From Tanypteryx hageni (taxonomy: Eukaryota > Arthropoda > Insecta > Odonata > Petaluridae), in NCBI GenBank assembly GCA_028673005.1, contig CM054113.1:212527504-212591503 (forward strand): a DNA stretch of 64,000 bases, read 5' to 3'. Numbering within the stretch: the first letter of the stretch is position 1; the number at the start of each line of letters is the position of its first letter. Position numbers and translations under genes: made by a program. A model generated the notes under the pieces. That model saw only the letters and a list, made by a program, of their open reading frames with translations. It was not told the origin of the DNA and made no database searches. Of this stretch, positions 42,873 to 56,281 are shown piece by piece.

Positions 42873-44197
42873 AAATCTGATGTGGCCACCACATCACTTT
42901 CTCCATATCTGTAATATTTCGAAAAATTCCAAATAGGTTACATAATAACAAATATTTTAAGAAACTGCGAAAAAACTTTAGACTTTACAAAGAACAGAAA
43001 TAAGCTCAAACCATAGCCTTCTGATATTGGATATAACCACAAAGCTCCAACAATTAAGAAAAGAAAAAGAAGCGTTACTAAGACGTAACTAAGCGTTAAT
43101 TGTTAACAATAGTCATCGGTAGGTGGCCTGGTGGTGGCAGCTAAAAATATAAGATATCACTTAAACAATGCATTATATAAAATTTTTCAAACAAAGGTTG
43201 TAGATAATTAAATTTCCTGCACCTTTTATCCCAGTACATTTTTACTTTCTTCATATACGTAGTACAGGGGAAAGTAATGTACTCGTGAAAAAAATAGACT
43301 TCGATATTTCAACGGAAATACACGATTTTAGGTCCCCTGAACACGTTTTTACCATTTTCTCGATGATGTCTGTGTGTATGTGATAGCTTTGTGTGGGTGC
43401 TCTAACTCAAAAACTATTAATCAGGTCAACGCGAAATTTTATATTTAACATTTTTATAAAAGCCGAAAGAACTGATTAGTTTTTGGTAAAAATCGGTCAA
43501 CCGGAAGTGGGTGTTTACTCATGTCACTTATCCGTTATTTTGAAATATTTGCTTTAATATTTAATAAATGTAAAACTGTACTGGAATAAAGGTTGTAGGA
43601 AATTTAATTTCCTACAACCTTTGCTTGAATTGTCATTCCATATAATACATTGTTTAAGAGATATCTTATATTTTTAGCTGCCACCACCACGCCACCTACT
43701 GACGACTATTGTTAACAATTGACGCTTAGTTAGGTCTTAGTAACGCTCCTTTTTCTTTTCTTAATTGTTGAAATTTTCTCGCAGTTTCTTAAAATATTTA
43801 TTATTATGTAACGTATTTGGAATTTTTCGAAATATTACAGATATTGAGAGTCATGTGGTGGCCACTTCAGATATTTACATATACCAAATATTAAAGCAAA
43901 TATTTCCAAATAATGGATAAGTGACAAGAGTAAACACCCACTTCCGGTTGACCGATTTTTACCAAAAACTAATCAGTTATTGTGATTTTCATAAAAATGT
44001 TAAATATAAAATTTCGTGTTGACCTGATTAATAGTTTTTGAGTTAGAGCACCCACAAAAAAGCTGTCACACACACAGACACCATCGAGAAATGGTCAAAA
44101 TGTGTTCAGGGGACCTCAAAACGTGTATTTCCGTTGAAATCTCCAAATCGATTTTTTCATGAAAATACTTCCCCCCATACTACGTATGGGGAAAGTA
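42873..44197 (-). mobile_element. DINE-like element, outer copy split by an inner copy
   Basis: The left part (42873-43243) starts AAATCTGATGTGGCCACC, with a GATGTGG/CCACATC hairpin and then ACTTTCTCCATAT. The right part (43873-44197) ends TACTACGTATGGGGAAAGTA. Joined, they make one element in reverse orientation, interrupted by 43244-43872, which is the same family in the opposite orientation. Shared features are subterminal inverted repeats, a terminal hairpin at one end, a short CA microsatellite, and no coding capacity. Confidence 0.75.
43244..43872 (+). mobile_element. DINE-like element, inner full-length copy (629 bp)
   Basis: Runs from ACTTTCTTCATATACGTAG to GTGGTGGCCACTTCAGAT. An internal hairpin AAAGGTTGTAGGAAATTT/AATTTCCTACAACCTTTG lies at about 43588-43623. 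Aligned against the flanking outer copy in reverse, almost every landmark matches (GCCACCACC, GACTATTGTTAACAATTG, CCACTTCCGGTTGACC). Its insertion point in the outer copy is near TACATTTTTA/ATTTACATA; the exact target duplication is unclear. Confidence 0.75.
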
Positions 44198-44690
44198 GAA
44201 TCACCGAAATCGTTGGATTTGTTATCTCCCTCTCTCTCCCCACCTTTGTGCTCCGCTTACATTGGCCATTTCTTTCCGACCAATCGCGAGGCGCCGTGCG
44301 TTTCATAATCGCCTCCTTTCCGCATTAACTTTTTTAGCGTGAAAACTATTCCGCGAACTCTGTGGGATAACACGATCAAACTAAACGGCCATCTCTCTTC
44401 TGATATGAATTATATCTCAGATATCCTCACGATATTTCCTCATGGTATAAATGGAATACACAGATATTTCAAAGGCGTTCTCAATGGGAAATACATATAT
44501 ATGGAACGGTATCGAAAGATTAGGTGATTCTCAAATTTTTATTCCCGAAACTACAAGTTTCGAGGACTATCTTGTAGTAAATGTTGATCTCTATCCAAAT
44601 AAATTTTTTAATCTATACCTCACAGATAGTGTAAGAGAATGGGAGAGAAGTATATGGATTTTTAATCGATGTAAACAAAATATGCGATGA
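44198..44690. other. Gene-free stretch
   Basis: Only short frames. ATATCCTCACGATATTTCCT at 44421 is nearly repeated at 44856 (about 22 of 25 bases over the longer match), just beyond the SINE; I see no explanation for this pair. Confidence 0.5.
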
Positions 44691-44862
44691 TATTTTATTT
44701 ATTTATTTATTTTAGCTCACAAACAGCCGTTAACGGCCTTTTAAAATGAGCGTAATAACTTTAACAAAGACGAACTCATACAACTATTCTCTCGGCAGGA
44801 TTCGAACCCGCGACCCTAGCATTGGGAGCCGGACACGCTAGCCACCCCTCTACCAATATCCT
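44691..44862 (-). mobile_element. tRNA-derived SINE
   Basis: On the minus strand, GGTAGAGGGGTGGCTAGCGT (box A region) is followed 40 bases later by GGGTTCGAATCCTGCC (box B), then about 100 bases of body and an (AAAT)n tail at 44692-44713. This is the layout of a polymerase III-transcribed SINE that borrows LINE machinery. No clear target duplication is seen. Confidence 0.8.
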
Positions 44863-45159
44863 CTAAATATTTCCTCATGGCTGGCGCCGTCGCGTTCTAC
44901 GCATGATCCCTAACATCTTCGGGGCCACATGGCAGAAATTCAAGGCGAGGAAACTCTGGAATAGCCTTGCCACCAATTAAAAGCGAAAAAAATCGAGAGC
45001 AGTATCTTGTTTATCACGCCAAAGTTTCCGTCCATCGGGATTTTTTTATCGAAAAAATTCTAGATGGAATTAGAGCTGTAAAATAGTACAATAATACCCG
45101 TTCAACGCTGCCCCGTATAACGCTGATTCGTTATAACGTTCTTTATTCTCGGACCAATT

Positions 45160-45480
45160 TTTACTTACTCCGTACGTTTTTGCGGGCGCTCTAACTCGAG
45201 AACTAATCGCCGGATCATCACCAAATTTCATATTTAACTTTTTTATTATAGGGACAAGAGCTGATTAGTTATTGGTTCAAGTCGGTCCAACGAAAATGGA
45301 GGTTTACTCGATTCATTCTTTCATTATTCTCAACTATCTCTTATAATACGTCATTAATGTAAATATTTGTCATTACAAAAGCTGTAGAGAATATTATTCT
45401 CTACAACTTTTGTTTGGAACATTTTTTTGTAGAAAATATTGTTTATGAGATATTTAATTTATTTCCACATTTTACGTTTT
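45160..45480 (+). mobile_element. Highly diverged DINE-like copy
   Basis: Shares the order of landmarks with the family: TTTTTACTTACTCCGTACG, GGGCGCTCTAACTCGAGAAC, CATATTTAACTTTTTTAT, CTGATTAGTTATTGGTTCAA and the hairpin GTAGAGAATATTATTCTCTAC. It has lost the 3' hairpin end. Confidence 0.55.
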
Positions 45481-48400
45481 TGCAAAATATATCTTTTAAA
45501 ACTTCATAAATGCAAATTTTGGTTATTATAAAAATAAAAGAGATGTGATTTGATTTTATTGCGCATTTTTGGTATGTATCAGAAAATGTTCAGTCAAAAT
45601 AATTCAAAACAACTGCCGAAATCATCAAACGAACCATAGTAGAAAAGCCACGTTCTCAGACTGATTTGGTTACACAACTCAGGAAATTGGACACCTAGGT
45701 ATTGGTGGTATTGGGCGCTGATTATGATAGGAGGGTGCGTGTGGAATCTGTTACAGCGTGAGAAAATGACAAAAAACTGCGACAGAGGTGTACCAGAGGT
45801 ATACCAGAAATCCTGCAATATAATAACTGTCGCTACAGAACAGCTTTCGAGTATCGGAGGAAAGAATAGCTATACTAATATTTTGAAATTAACAGTTTTA
45901 TGAATAAGGACTAGACTAAAATCTAAAATCTAAAATAACTCTGATTCAGTAAACGCTCTCGTTTTCAGGAATTTGTCCCCAATGTTAAACGGTGTATGAC
46001 TGTACTGATATGTAGCAACATTAGAAGGAATCGAAAATTTAGGAGATAAATTGGACGGGATTTATTCTAGAAAAATGTCTCCATTTTGATCACATATATG
46101 GAAATAATTACCTTTTAGCCTAATTTTTAACCGAGCATTCCTAAAATAGCTTCGATAGAGATTCGCCTTGAATCGGCTGAGAATCCTCTTCGTGCTTATC
46201 TTTGAAAGTATTAAAGTATTTCTAATACACCTTTAAAGGCGTTCAAAATAGATTTCGGACGAAACATAGTCGATACGTCGCGAACCGTAGGATAGAAAGG
46301 AAAAATCAATTCGCATTGAGGAACATCGAGGAAAATAATTTACATAATTAGATCCACACAAAAGAAAAGGAATGTTGGCCGACCTCCGCTACCCCGCGTT
46401 ATCTACAAACCGATGGGTAATTCTTTTGGATCCGGCGTCTGGCCGTCGATTGACCCCCATGACCTCTTTTATCGACACAAATATGGAGGAAGGAGGTTCC
46501 CACATATTCAATGGCATATTCGAAAGGCATAAGGGTACACTGGATGCCATATCTTAAAAAAAATCTTCTAAAATAAGACACTAAACAATACATTAAGCTA
46601 TGGGCGATATTAGGATATTAGATAAAACGAACGAAAATAGATTTACTATCGAAAGATTTCAGAGCCAGCATATTTAAATGTATATTTACGCTCATAAAAT
46701 ACGTCTCTTACAATATACTTATTTTTTTTTTTCAATTTTGAAGGTCACCTTCTGACGTCAAATAGTTTCGTCATCGTTGTTTTAAATCTAAATTTTACCA
46801 CACGATTCACTAAGATGGTGGTTGGCAGTGGGTTTAATGCACAAAAAAAATCTTGCTCGTAGGTTTTACTCATATTAAGATTCATAATTATCCAAGGAGA
46901 CGATTGATTTATATCCTCACTCTTGGAAATTTACGTTGGAAAATCGTTGTCTTTAGATAACTGATATTAAAATCTTTTATTAATAATATTAATAAATACA
47001 TAAAATAGTTCACTTTAAAGGCCTCAAATACGTTGGATTTCACGATACATGGAAGAGTAAGATTTAATCATACAGTTAAAACACTGATTTCTCAGTACCC
47101 GATTCTTAATGATGACAAGTCATGTTAAATTAAACGAATGGAATAAAATTAAATTCGGTCTTCGTTCTTTCTTATAGAATTTTTTATTTATAACATCGCA
47201 TTACCTAATCGTCCATATATTGCACAGAATCTAGAGCTCCGAAAATTCGCAAAAGCAATCAGCATTTACTCAACATTTTTATATTGCTACAATTAACTTC
47301 TCTCCGATATCTTATACAAAAATATTGTTTGGTATGGGGTCGCCTGGCAAAACGTACAATCCATAATAAGTTAGGAGGAAATATCGCTATAATTCGCGCA
47401 AAAAGACGCGTAACATCTGACAAACCTGAATCTTAAATTGGTTCAATTTTGGGACGAGGTGAGTGCGATATCGATAACGTTCGTGGAAATTTCCCTTCAT
47501 AAAAAACGTGTCGTAAATCCTCATTTCGCACTTGTCTTTTTTAACGATCGCCGGAAAAATTCGTGCGTCAGTACGCGCATTTAATGCATCATCGAACAAT
47601 AAATCCCATCCTCTGCAATAAATCTTGCATCGCTTGAACACGAGCAACAACAAAATAAGGTTGAAATATGCTCCTGTCTTTCGAAGCGAACTCTTTTCTC
47701 TCATCCTTGAGCGACTCCTTCCTAGCAATCATTCTTTCGCGAATTTCCTGAAATTTTTCCGAAGGCACATTTTAAAAGGAATCTATTCCGCACGGTAGAT
47801 CCGCGGTGGTTTCTCATAGCAACGCCGCGACAACCGCAGCCTCTCGTATTTTTCCCCTGCATGCCCCAGGGATATCCCGGCGCACACTGTAGTGCGACCG
47901 AAGGCTGGGTGATGGAGCTGCTGCATCAACCGTGTCGCTAGGCCATCCTTCATCGAGTTTCTTCACATCTCTATCCCTCACTCTCTCTTTCTCCTCTAGC
48001 TCTCTCCATCCCTTCCTTTCCATCTCCATCTCTGTCCGATCCACTCGCTGTTTAGTGGTTTTCTATCGCAATGGACTAACTTGGAGAAAAACACGAGATA
48101 AATTTTAAACACAATTGCTAAGAATATATTTAGTAAAACGAGAACTTAAAAATCCCCGAAGATATCCCCTCTCCCACACGCTGATAGCAGAGTATAACAA
48201 TGCGACCTTGTTTATCTTCGAGATCTCACTGTTTGATTAAAGATAAAAGAGGACTCGTTCACGCGGAACGGCCAAGGTCGCCGGGAAGGTGAGAGCCGTT
48301 CGTGTTAGTTCGATTTCGATTGATGAACAATTACCTCCTTTAAAAAAAAAACATCGTGGACTTGGACAACAATCGCGAAATTCTATAATTCACTCATTCT

Positions 48401-50300
48401 TTGATGGCATGATGAAAAATCTACCGCAGCATCTCAAAAGGAGGAATCTTATTAAATAAGTTAATCAGAATCATAATTAAATAAATCACTATGACTGAGC
48501 TGCGACTCATGCTTTACAGTTAGGTTAAAAGTTGTATATTATCTCAGTTAAAGTGATTCGTGAATTTGCAACCGACAATATGCACATGCCATCTCTCATT
48601 GATAACGCAGGAAAATGTTCGAATCTTAGGGAAAGCGAGGAGATATCTCTCATCGAAGCAAAAAAACGGTGTAACCTCTGCCACTGGTGTGACAAATGGC
48701 AATGCACCCGTCCGTTTCTCAACTCTGGTAAGATAGCGAGATAAAAGGCGAGCAGAGGACGGAGGATATTTCGCGGGGAAGAGACGTCGCTAAAAACCCT
48801 AAAGAAACAAGGCCCTACGTTCGGATTCTGCTTCATTTTCGAGGGCAAATGGCATGTCTTTTTTCCTCTTCGTTTTTTTCTTGAAAATATTTTTTCTGGC
48901 GCACCATTTTTCGTCCTCACTCAAACACCTTTCATCGGTGTCTTAAAAAATTAGGGAATTGACACGAATTATTCGTTTGGTTTTGAAAGAATCCAATAAA
49001 ATATAGTGGTTAAAAGCGAACGCGCTGAGGCTTACTATCAGAGGTAACCTTAGCAACTTCTGAAAAACGCTGAGATTGAAAGTGGTACCAGAACATGGCG
49101 TGTTCAGCGCAGTTATGACAGGAAGGTGAGAGTGGAGGGGTTAATTGCATAAGTTAGATAAAATAGGGATTGATACCCGATAATTCGTACTTAGGAGAGT
49201 GACAACAAAGTATCCCGGTTATATAACTTCAAATCGATCAGCTAAGGGAAAGAAATTTCTTCATCGAGCAATCTAAACTTCAGTTTATAGACTCATGAGT
49301 TGTAAATATTCGATAACGTAAAAGCAGTTTAATGCACATATTGAGAGAATTTTCAAAGCATGCGCGAAAAAAGTTATGAATGTACAGAAAAAATTTTTCA
49401 ATATATTTTGTCTATTAAGCTAGTTGTAAACCTTTCTAAAATAGTATCCCTTTAGATTTAACACACTATTTTAGACCATCCGTACTTGTGTGAGCAGAAA
49501 GTTTTTAAAAATTATTAGTAACGGTTCAAAATATAAAGCAGGATATTTGCCGGAGGGAATGAACATTCTCTTGTCATAAGCTATCCGTTGGGGCGTAAAA
49601 TCCCGTCTGAAATCGATCGACTGAGATGTTATAACGCAGTCACGCCATAATATCATTTCTTAGCCGAGCTGATAATACATGCAGTAAACTGCAATAAATT
49701 TAAACCTTCCCACTCGAAGCGATAATAACAATCGCAACCGCTCGCCGCTCTTCAAAACATTTATTCTATTCAATCTCAAACGGCAATAACTTGGCAAAGC
49801 AATGGCAGGAGACGACGAAGAGGCATTCATAGGTTGCGAATCGAATGTGGGCCGCTCACGACGCGTTAAGTGGGACGTTTAAAGTAAAAAAAAACGGCAG
49901 AATTTATTGCCGTCGTTCCTGGCCCTATTTCGCAAAAAGACGTCGGGAGCCACGGCAGCGTGCGGAACCAATAGGATACGTAAATCTTCTATCGAGAACT
50001 CCATTTTTTATCCTCTCAAATGTTGCTTAGAATCGACGGTGCAACACATATGTATGGCGTAATTATATCGTACGTCGGACGCTACCCTTTATTGAGCAAG
50101 CATAATTTAGTGTTGAAGCGACAGTTTAAATAGATGTCTCCAAATGCCGAGTAATCAGTTTAAACGCAAAACCTACCTTATTGAATTTTTTTAAAAATAA
50201 GCGGCATCAATGATAAAAAACAATCCACAATAAAATGTACATAGAATTATAAAATCAAGTTTTACTTGAAAAATACATGGCTTTATGATGTTAATTCCAA
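45481..50300. other. Gene-free stretch
   Basis: The longest quiet interval. Open frames reach at most 131 codons (48525-48920, minus) and none shows a signal peptide, domain or transposon motif. No repeat or RNA gene was recognised. Confidence 0.5.
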
Positions 50301-51161
50301 AAAACCTGATGTGTCCAGCATATGACTTTCTTCATACAGGGTAATTGCAATAGCACTTACGAGTCGCAACAGCATCCTCAAGAATAACCACCGGCAATTC
50401 CATTCGTGATTAATTTTTAAACACGGAATAATTTTCAAAACGAAAAATACCTTTAGTCGCTTTTCACACCGAAAAAACAATAAGTAAACAAAATTGTTAT
50501 TTAGTGCAGTGGATAACAAATAATTTATGAGCGATTAAAATTACCGTTGGCATCGCTGGGATCGCTGTCAATATCTACAAGAAAATTTGTTTATAGATGG
50601 CATTGGGATAATTCAATCATGAATACTTATCACTTACGTGTGATCGCAATTACCCTTGGCGGTATAAGCATGGCTATGAACAAATAGAAAATTTTATCAT
50701 AGAAACGGAAACTAAGGTATTAGCGACGTACCTAACAAATTCAGACGAATAATCAAAATATATTTCAAACAATCCGTTCTATGAAAAAGGTTTCCAGAAA
50801 AACTCGTAGAAAATTATACTATCTACAATTTTAATAATTACAAATATTTACATCAAAGTTCCAACGGAGATATTTAGCAAAAACGGACAAATGTCGATAG
50901 TAAACTTCCACTTCCGGTTGACCAATTTTAGCCGAGATCTATTCAGATATTAAGTTTGAAATTAAACTCTTAATTTTAAGGCTTTGTGTTGATTTGATAA
51001 GTAGTTTTTGAGTTAGAGCACCCACAAAATTTCTATCACACACGCACACACACACATCATTGAGAAAATAGTGAAAATATATTCAGAGGACTGCAACACG
51101 TCTGTAATTCGATTTTTTTCATGAAAACAATACTTTCTCCTATACTGCGTATGGAGAAAGT
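50301..51161 (-). mobile_element. DINE-like element, expanded copy
   Basis: The left end AAACCTGATGTGTCCAGC...ACTTTCTTCATACAG matches the hairpin-bearing end of the family. The right half (50880-51161) carries CTTCCACTTCCGGTTGACCA, GAGTTAGAGCACCCACAAAA, a CACACGCACACACACACA run and the final TATACTGCGTATGGAGAAAG. At 861 bp it is longer than the 629-bp copy, so the middle has been expanded or carries an insertion. Confidence 0.65.
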
Positions 51162-52912
51162 GAATATGCGTTTGAATACTTCAGAAGATCTAACAGAATG
51201 ATAAAATTATTTTTTCGTGGCGTTTTATACAGTCGCAATAATTTCAGCTATATTATTACCATCGCTTAGTTATTTTAAAGATGCTCCTGTGAGAGAAATA
51301 TTAAGCCCTAAGTATCCCTAGACTGCCAACACATTAAAAAATACGATAGCTTTCTAAAAGTTAAAAAAAAATCAATTAATAGTATCGTCTCAAAAATTTT
51401 TCGGTTTCGCGAAAGAGGATAAAACGGAAATTTTTGAGCTACCAACAAAATCGTTTAACTTTTGAAAAATATATTTTGCGAACATTTCTAGGAAAACGAA
51501 TTCAGTATTTTAATATTATTTTATTTATTTATTTATGTATTTAATATTCATAAAGTATTGTTTTATTTCCTTAACGATAACTTGTTTAACATAAACAATA
51601 TGCTTAAGATTTTCCACTTTTACGCAGGTGAAATGCAAAAATATTATGCGTTGAGTATATATTTAAAGCTTTGTTGGGACAAACTGATAATGATTAAACT
51701 ACTTGAACCACATAATAAGATGTTTGTGGACAATTTGTTAGCCGAATGTTCATAAATATGGCATTGTTATAGCTATATAAGAATTATTTTCCGTCATGTT
51801 TCGCGAATATGTTCTTAAAATAGTATGGACCGGCTGTGTACGTTTTTCTGCGTCATTATTCTGTCCCGGGGACACCTCTTTGCTTCTTATCACCCCAACC
51901 AATATTCACTTGAGCTCAAAAGGAGCAGAATTTCACTCTAAATGCCTCCTTCAAACATGAATACTTATCACTTTACGTATGGTCACAGCGCTTATCATTA
52001 GTGACTCTCGGCTGGCCGTGAAAATTTAATTGCATAAATTTGAAAGGTTCTAGAAACGATTTTCGCCGCCAAAATTCTCAATTCTTATTACTACCTTAGT
52101 CAAATCCAAGTTTTTATAACGCGGAAAGCATAAGTACATTTCCCATAGTTATGCGAGCCATGTCAGATTACCAAATAATCTTTTTTATGCATCTTTCTCA
52201 TAAGAGATCATGGATACAGGGAGATAATGATTATTAATGCCCCAGAATCCATTGATACCGTCATTATCCGTACCTTCGCGACGCACCGTCTAAATCCTTC
52301 AGGGGAACTTTGCGCGATGGGAGCGAACTTCGGTCGATGACTTTTCAGGTGACGTGCGGTCCGAGGTGCATCGAAAAATATATATATATATATGTATGCA
52401 GTTGCATAACAACCGCCGCGGCCGACCTTTGGTCCGTTGGAAAGATGATTCACCCGCTTCGCAAAATGTTCAGCAAAGTGTCCGAGGCTTTCCAGAACTT
52501 ATCCTCACTCTCTCGTTCCTAACGGTGTAAAGGTTGTAAATTATCTCTCTACATCTATCTAACTTCTATAACGACCGCCGAGGTGACGAAGGCGACCCAC
52601 AATTCCAGATGAGACTCGCATTGACACATTATCCATAACCCGAGCACGTGCCACGATCCCGTGCAAAAAATGAGACCTCAAGGGACGTCTAAAAAGGACA
52701 TAATGAGGAGGGTTTCCGGTATCTTTTCCCTTCATGCGGGAATGTCATGTTGTCTCGCGACCTACAGGATGCAGAGGTTTATGCATTTCTAAAACCGCTC
52801 ACTCGTCCACTTGCCTCTCCCTACCCCCCCCCTCCCTCGCCCTCCTCCTTCCTCTCCCCTCCTTCCCCTCCTCCCTCCTCTTCCCATCTTCCCCCTCCTC
52901 CATCCCCATCAT
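51162..52912. other. Gene-free stretch
   Basis: AT-rich, with an ATTTATTTATTTATG run near 51522-51540, a short (TA)n at 52379-52392 and a pyrimidine-rich block at 52800-52905. No supported gene. Confidence 0.5.
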
Positions 52913-53175
52913 CAGTGGCGACCTTAGGTATAGACACATGGGGCAACCGCCCGGGGCCCCACAAGTTAGGTGGCCAGAAAAGTGTGGGCAAAGTTTTAGC
53001 AAGGAAATGCTCCAAATTCCGCGTTTTTTAAGCAAACAAAAGTCATGGTGCATTGCAGCTTCGTGGGAAGAGCAAAGTTAAATTTAAATCAGAAATCCCC
53101 GACTTGCTTGTGTAGTCTAAGGGGCTCCAAATTATTATCTTGCTCAGGACCCCAAGACCTCTGTGACCACCGCTG
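52913..53175. mobile_element. 263-bp hAT-like MITE
   Basis: Begins CAGTGGCGACCTTAGG and ends GTGACCACCGCTG, inverted termini of hAT type. The identical heptamer CCATCAT flanks both ends (52906-52912 and 53176-53182). An internal GCCCGGGGCCCC block sits near the left end. Confidence 0.8.
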
Positions 53176-53182
53176 CCATCAT

Positions 53183-54734
53183 GCCTAATCTACCTCCGTT
53201 CTTATCCAATCTTGGGAGTAAATATTGTAAACGACGTTTTGATTTCATCAAGTAACATTCCTTGAGGTATGAATAAAGAGGCGATGATTTTATTAGGAGC
53301 CATAACGAATTTAAACACCTCGCCAGCATTAAAATAGAAGTACACTGGTTACAAGACCGCTTTAAAAAAAATAACGAGGTAAAATTCTTATAACAAAACA
53401 TGTTTTTTTATTCTTTTTTCAATGCCATCCTCTCTATAGAATACAACTGGTGCCATTATTGTCCTCCTCCGAGAGTGCAGTGTCCTAATAAACTCGAGAG
53501 AAGAGAGAGAAAAAAGGAAGGGCGAAAAAGAAGAGCATCGGCGACGCGTCGCGTTATTTCGCGAGACACGGCGCTCCCTGCTCGGCGTTCTTTTTTTCCT
53601 CTTTTACCAGTCGACGCTCAATCGCGTGATTTTTTCCCAGTCGCACACGGAAAACCAGTTTCTCGTTTTTTTAAACCCTCCTCATCCCCTCCCCCATTGA
53701 GAATTCTTCGCGGTTAATGGACGTTCCGGGTAATCGATTCGATACCGAATTAACATTTTCCGTACATCGTTTGGACGAAGGTCATCGAAGGTCATTGCAG
53801 ACGTCTTCATTCCGAGTTTCGCCACCGGTAATGGTCGCCACCTACATACGCTTGTGCAAAGGGTTTTAAAGAGATCCGCCCTTTAAAAAAAATAAACGGA
53901 ATCGGAAAAAAGAACCGGATTCCGCGATTTCCCCACGCCGCGTTAACATGCATTGCGAGAGAGAGAGTCATAGGAAACGAATTCAGGTCCGTTCGTCCAT
54001 GAAGGACCTCGACGGACAGGTCACTGCGTAAACAATCGCGAATGGGCCTCCTCGATCGCGCATGCGCCATAATCTTTTTCGCCCTCCCTCCCCCTCCCCC
54101 TCGCGCTCTTTCCTCGCCTTTCCCCCCTCCCCCATCTTTTAACATCCCCTCTATCTCGTACGCTCCATTTTTTACGCTCTCCTCTGTGACGTTGACCGAC
54201 GACGCTCTCCTGCGTGTGAACAGCCTCTCTCCTCTCCCTCTCTTCCCTCTCCGTCTCACCACCCTACCGCCACCATCACACCACCGCCGATATACCGTTG
54301 CGAGAGACAGCGTGATGCACTCCATGTGGCTAACCCCTTCCTCCCCTCTTCATCCCTCTCTCTCCCTCATTCTACACCTCGCTCTCTTCATCTAGCTCTC
54401 TCTCAACCTCTCTCACACACCCCTCTCCGTGTTCCCCATCATCTCACCCTAATCTGTCCTTTTTATAGCCCACTCTCTTCTTTATCTTTTTCTCCTCTTT
54501 CGTTTTCTCTCTCTCTCTCTCTCTCTAACCCCAATATTCCCTTTATTTTCCTTCGTCTCTCTCCCTCTCTCCGTCTTATTTTTCCATCCCTGAGGTCTCA
54601 AACTGCATTGAGTCCCAATGGACAATTTAGAAACGCATGGTCATGTCACAATAATTAGCTAAAGATTATGTTGAAACTAACACACACAACCCACTAAGTG
54701 CTTTACACGTACTTTCATTTTGAAATCCTAAACC
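53183..54734. other. Gene-free stretch, CpG- and CT-rich
   Basis: A CpG-rich zone at about 53530-53650 (GCGACGCGTCGCGTTATTTC) and long pyrimidine tracts at 54075-54590, including (CT)n near 54505-54527. Frames of 105-172 codons across these are low-complexity. A promoter or leader exon is possible but unsupported. Confidence 0.4.
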
Positions 54735-55125
54735 GTACCTATGCGAGTGTAGCATTGTACGGGTGTGAGACGCGGGCACCGAGAAAAGAGGATGTTTGAG
54801 ATGTGGGTATGGCGCAGACTGGAGAATACTAGTTGGGCTGAGAGAAAACAAATGAGTGTTAAATACATTAGGGTAAGGGAGAAGCTTAATTAGAGTATGA
54901 CAGAAAAATTGATTAAATTTTGAAAGGTAACGGTCTAATGAAAAAGTCATAGAAGGGAGGATGTTAGGAAACAGTCAAAGAGATAGGAAGAGAAAGGTAT
55001 ATAAGATGCATTAAAAGGAGGTGATGAATATGAGAAGATGAAGAGAAAAGCCTTGGATAGTAGGTATATATTCAGTTGGATGAGCCAAAAGACTTACCGA
55101 AAGGTAGAACGACTATGATAATGAT
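54735..55125 (+). pseudogene. LINE reverse-transcriptase C-terminus, decayed
   Basis: Translating with frame changes gives SVALYGCETRAPRKEDV, EMWVWRRLENTSWAERKQ, then a Lys/Arg-rich stretch and EKMKRKALDSRYIFSW. It ends in ACTATGATAATGATGG, the tail type of this LINE group. It matches the SIALYGAETWTLRKNDI...EMWTWRRM region of the LINE at 24391-27213. Several stops and small deletions show it is old and dead. Confidence 0.75.
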
Positions 55126-56221
55126 GGCAAAACCATATACCAATTTCTTAGTGATGAACATTTTATATTTTGTCTCCTTATCCTCATCTCATTCCAGTAT
55201 CGTCGTCCCCACTGATGTATATTTATCTTTTTAGAGAGGACTGAAAGTAAGGAGAGGGTCGAGTATATTTTCAAATTGATTTGAGACCCCATCTTTATAT
55301 AATCTCGTTTATCTCTATCGCCATGGATAGTGAGTAATCTCCACCAAATTTCAAACGTTTGCATTTGGATCAAGAGGCGCGCAATCGAACCCAAGGCGAG
55401 CTAAGTAAACAAGCCCTACCTTTATAATATCTTACGGATTATAAATATCTATACGTGTGCATCTGAGGGCGACGCCGCGAGATTAGAGCGCATCGGTGCG
55501 GTTACCTCTAGACGTCGCTGACTGAGAGAAGAGGCGGGAAATTAGTGATAGTTTTTTTAGGGTAAACAGGACGGGAATGGTAAGCAAGAACGAAACGAGG
55601 AGAGCCGTAAAAGAAACGGGGAGAAAATAGATCGTCGGAAAAAGATTTTATATTCGTAAAGGGAAGAGGAAAAAACATGAGAGAGATGAGGAAGACGAAC
55701 GTTTTTTTTTCTCGTGGGCGTCTGAGCATGGGAGAAAGAAGTAAAAATGACGGCCGCTTCCGATGCATTTTTTCAAAAAGTTTCCATTAATCTAAAATTC
55801 TCTAAGTTAAAAAGCAGCGTCACATGAAAGCACGGACCACAAATGATCAAGTCCGACCGGAGCTTTTCTGAGAACTTGACGGATGGAGCGAATATGTCAA
55901 ATTCGTGAGGTTTGGTAACTTCTGAGGGAGGAAGGAATAGAGTAATTTTAACCTCAGAAAATTTGATAATAAAATCACGATGGGCATAGCCACGGAACTC
56001 GGAATGATTTTTTTTAATGTTTCCTAAAATAACTTTTATATTTACGCGCTAAAAAGGAAAAATAAATAAAATTTCCATCAGGAGGTACTTGGATTTTGGG
56101 GTTCTATAAATTTTCTAACGGTAACTTTTGTGGTCCGCTGATGGTAAAAAGTTAATATAAAATTTTACGGCACACTTGAAACAAATCATGGAAATGAAGC
56201 GAAGAATTGCCATTAAACTTT
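55126..56221. other. Gene-free stretch
   Basis: No supported gene. The minus-strand frame of 93 codons at 55113-55394 is not recognisable. Confidence 0.5.
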
Positions 56222-56281
56222 TATATTATATATATATATATATTATATATATTATATATATATTATATATATATTTATTTA
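56222..56281. repeat. AT-rich microsatellite
   Basis: Interrupted (AT)n/(TATA)n tract of about 60 bases. Confidence 0.9.

Noticed and set aside
48525..48920. 131-codon minus-strand frame
   Set aside because: No recognisable features and an opposing open frame; left unannotated.
54735..55125. A second active LINE
   Set aside because: Only the C-terminal part remains and it contains several stops and frame changes.
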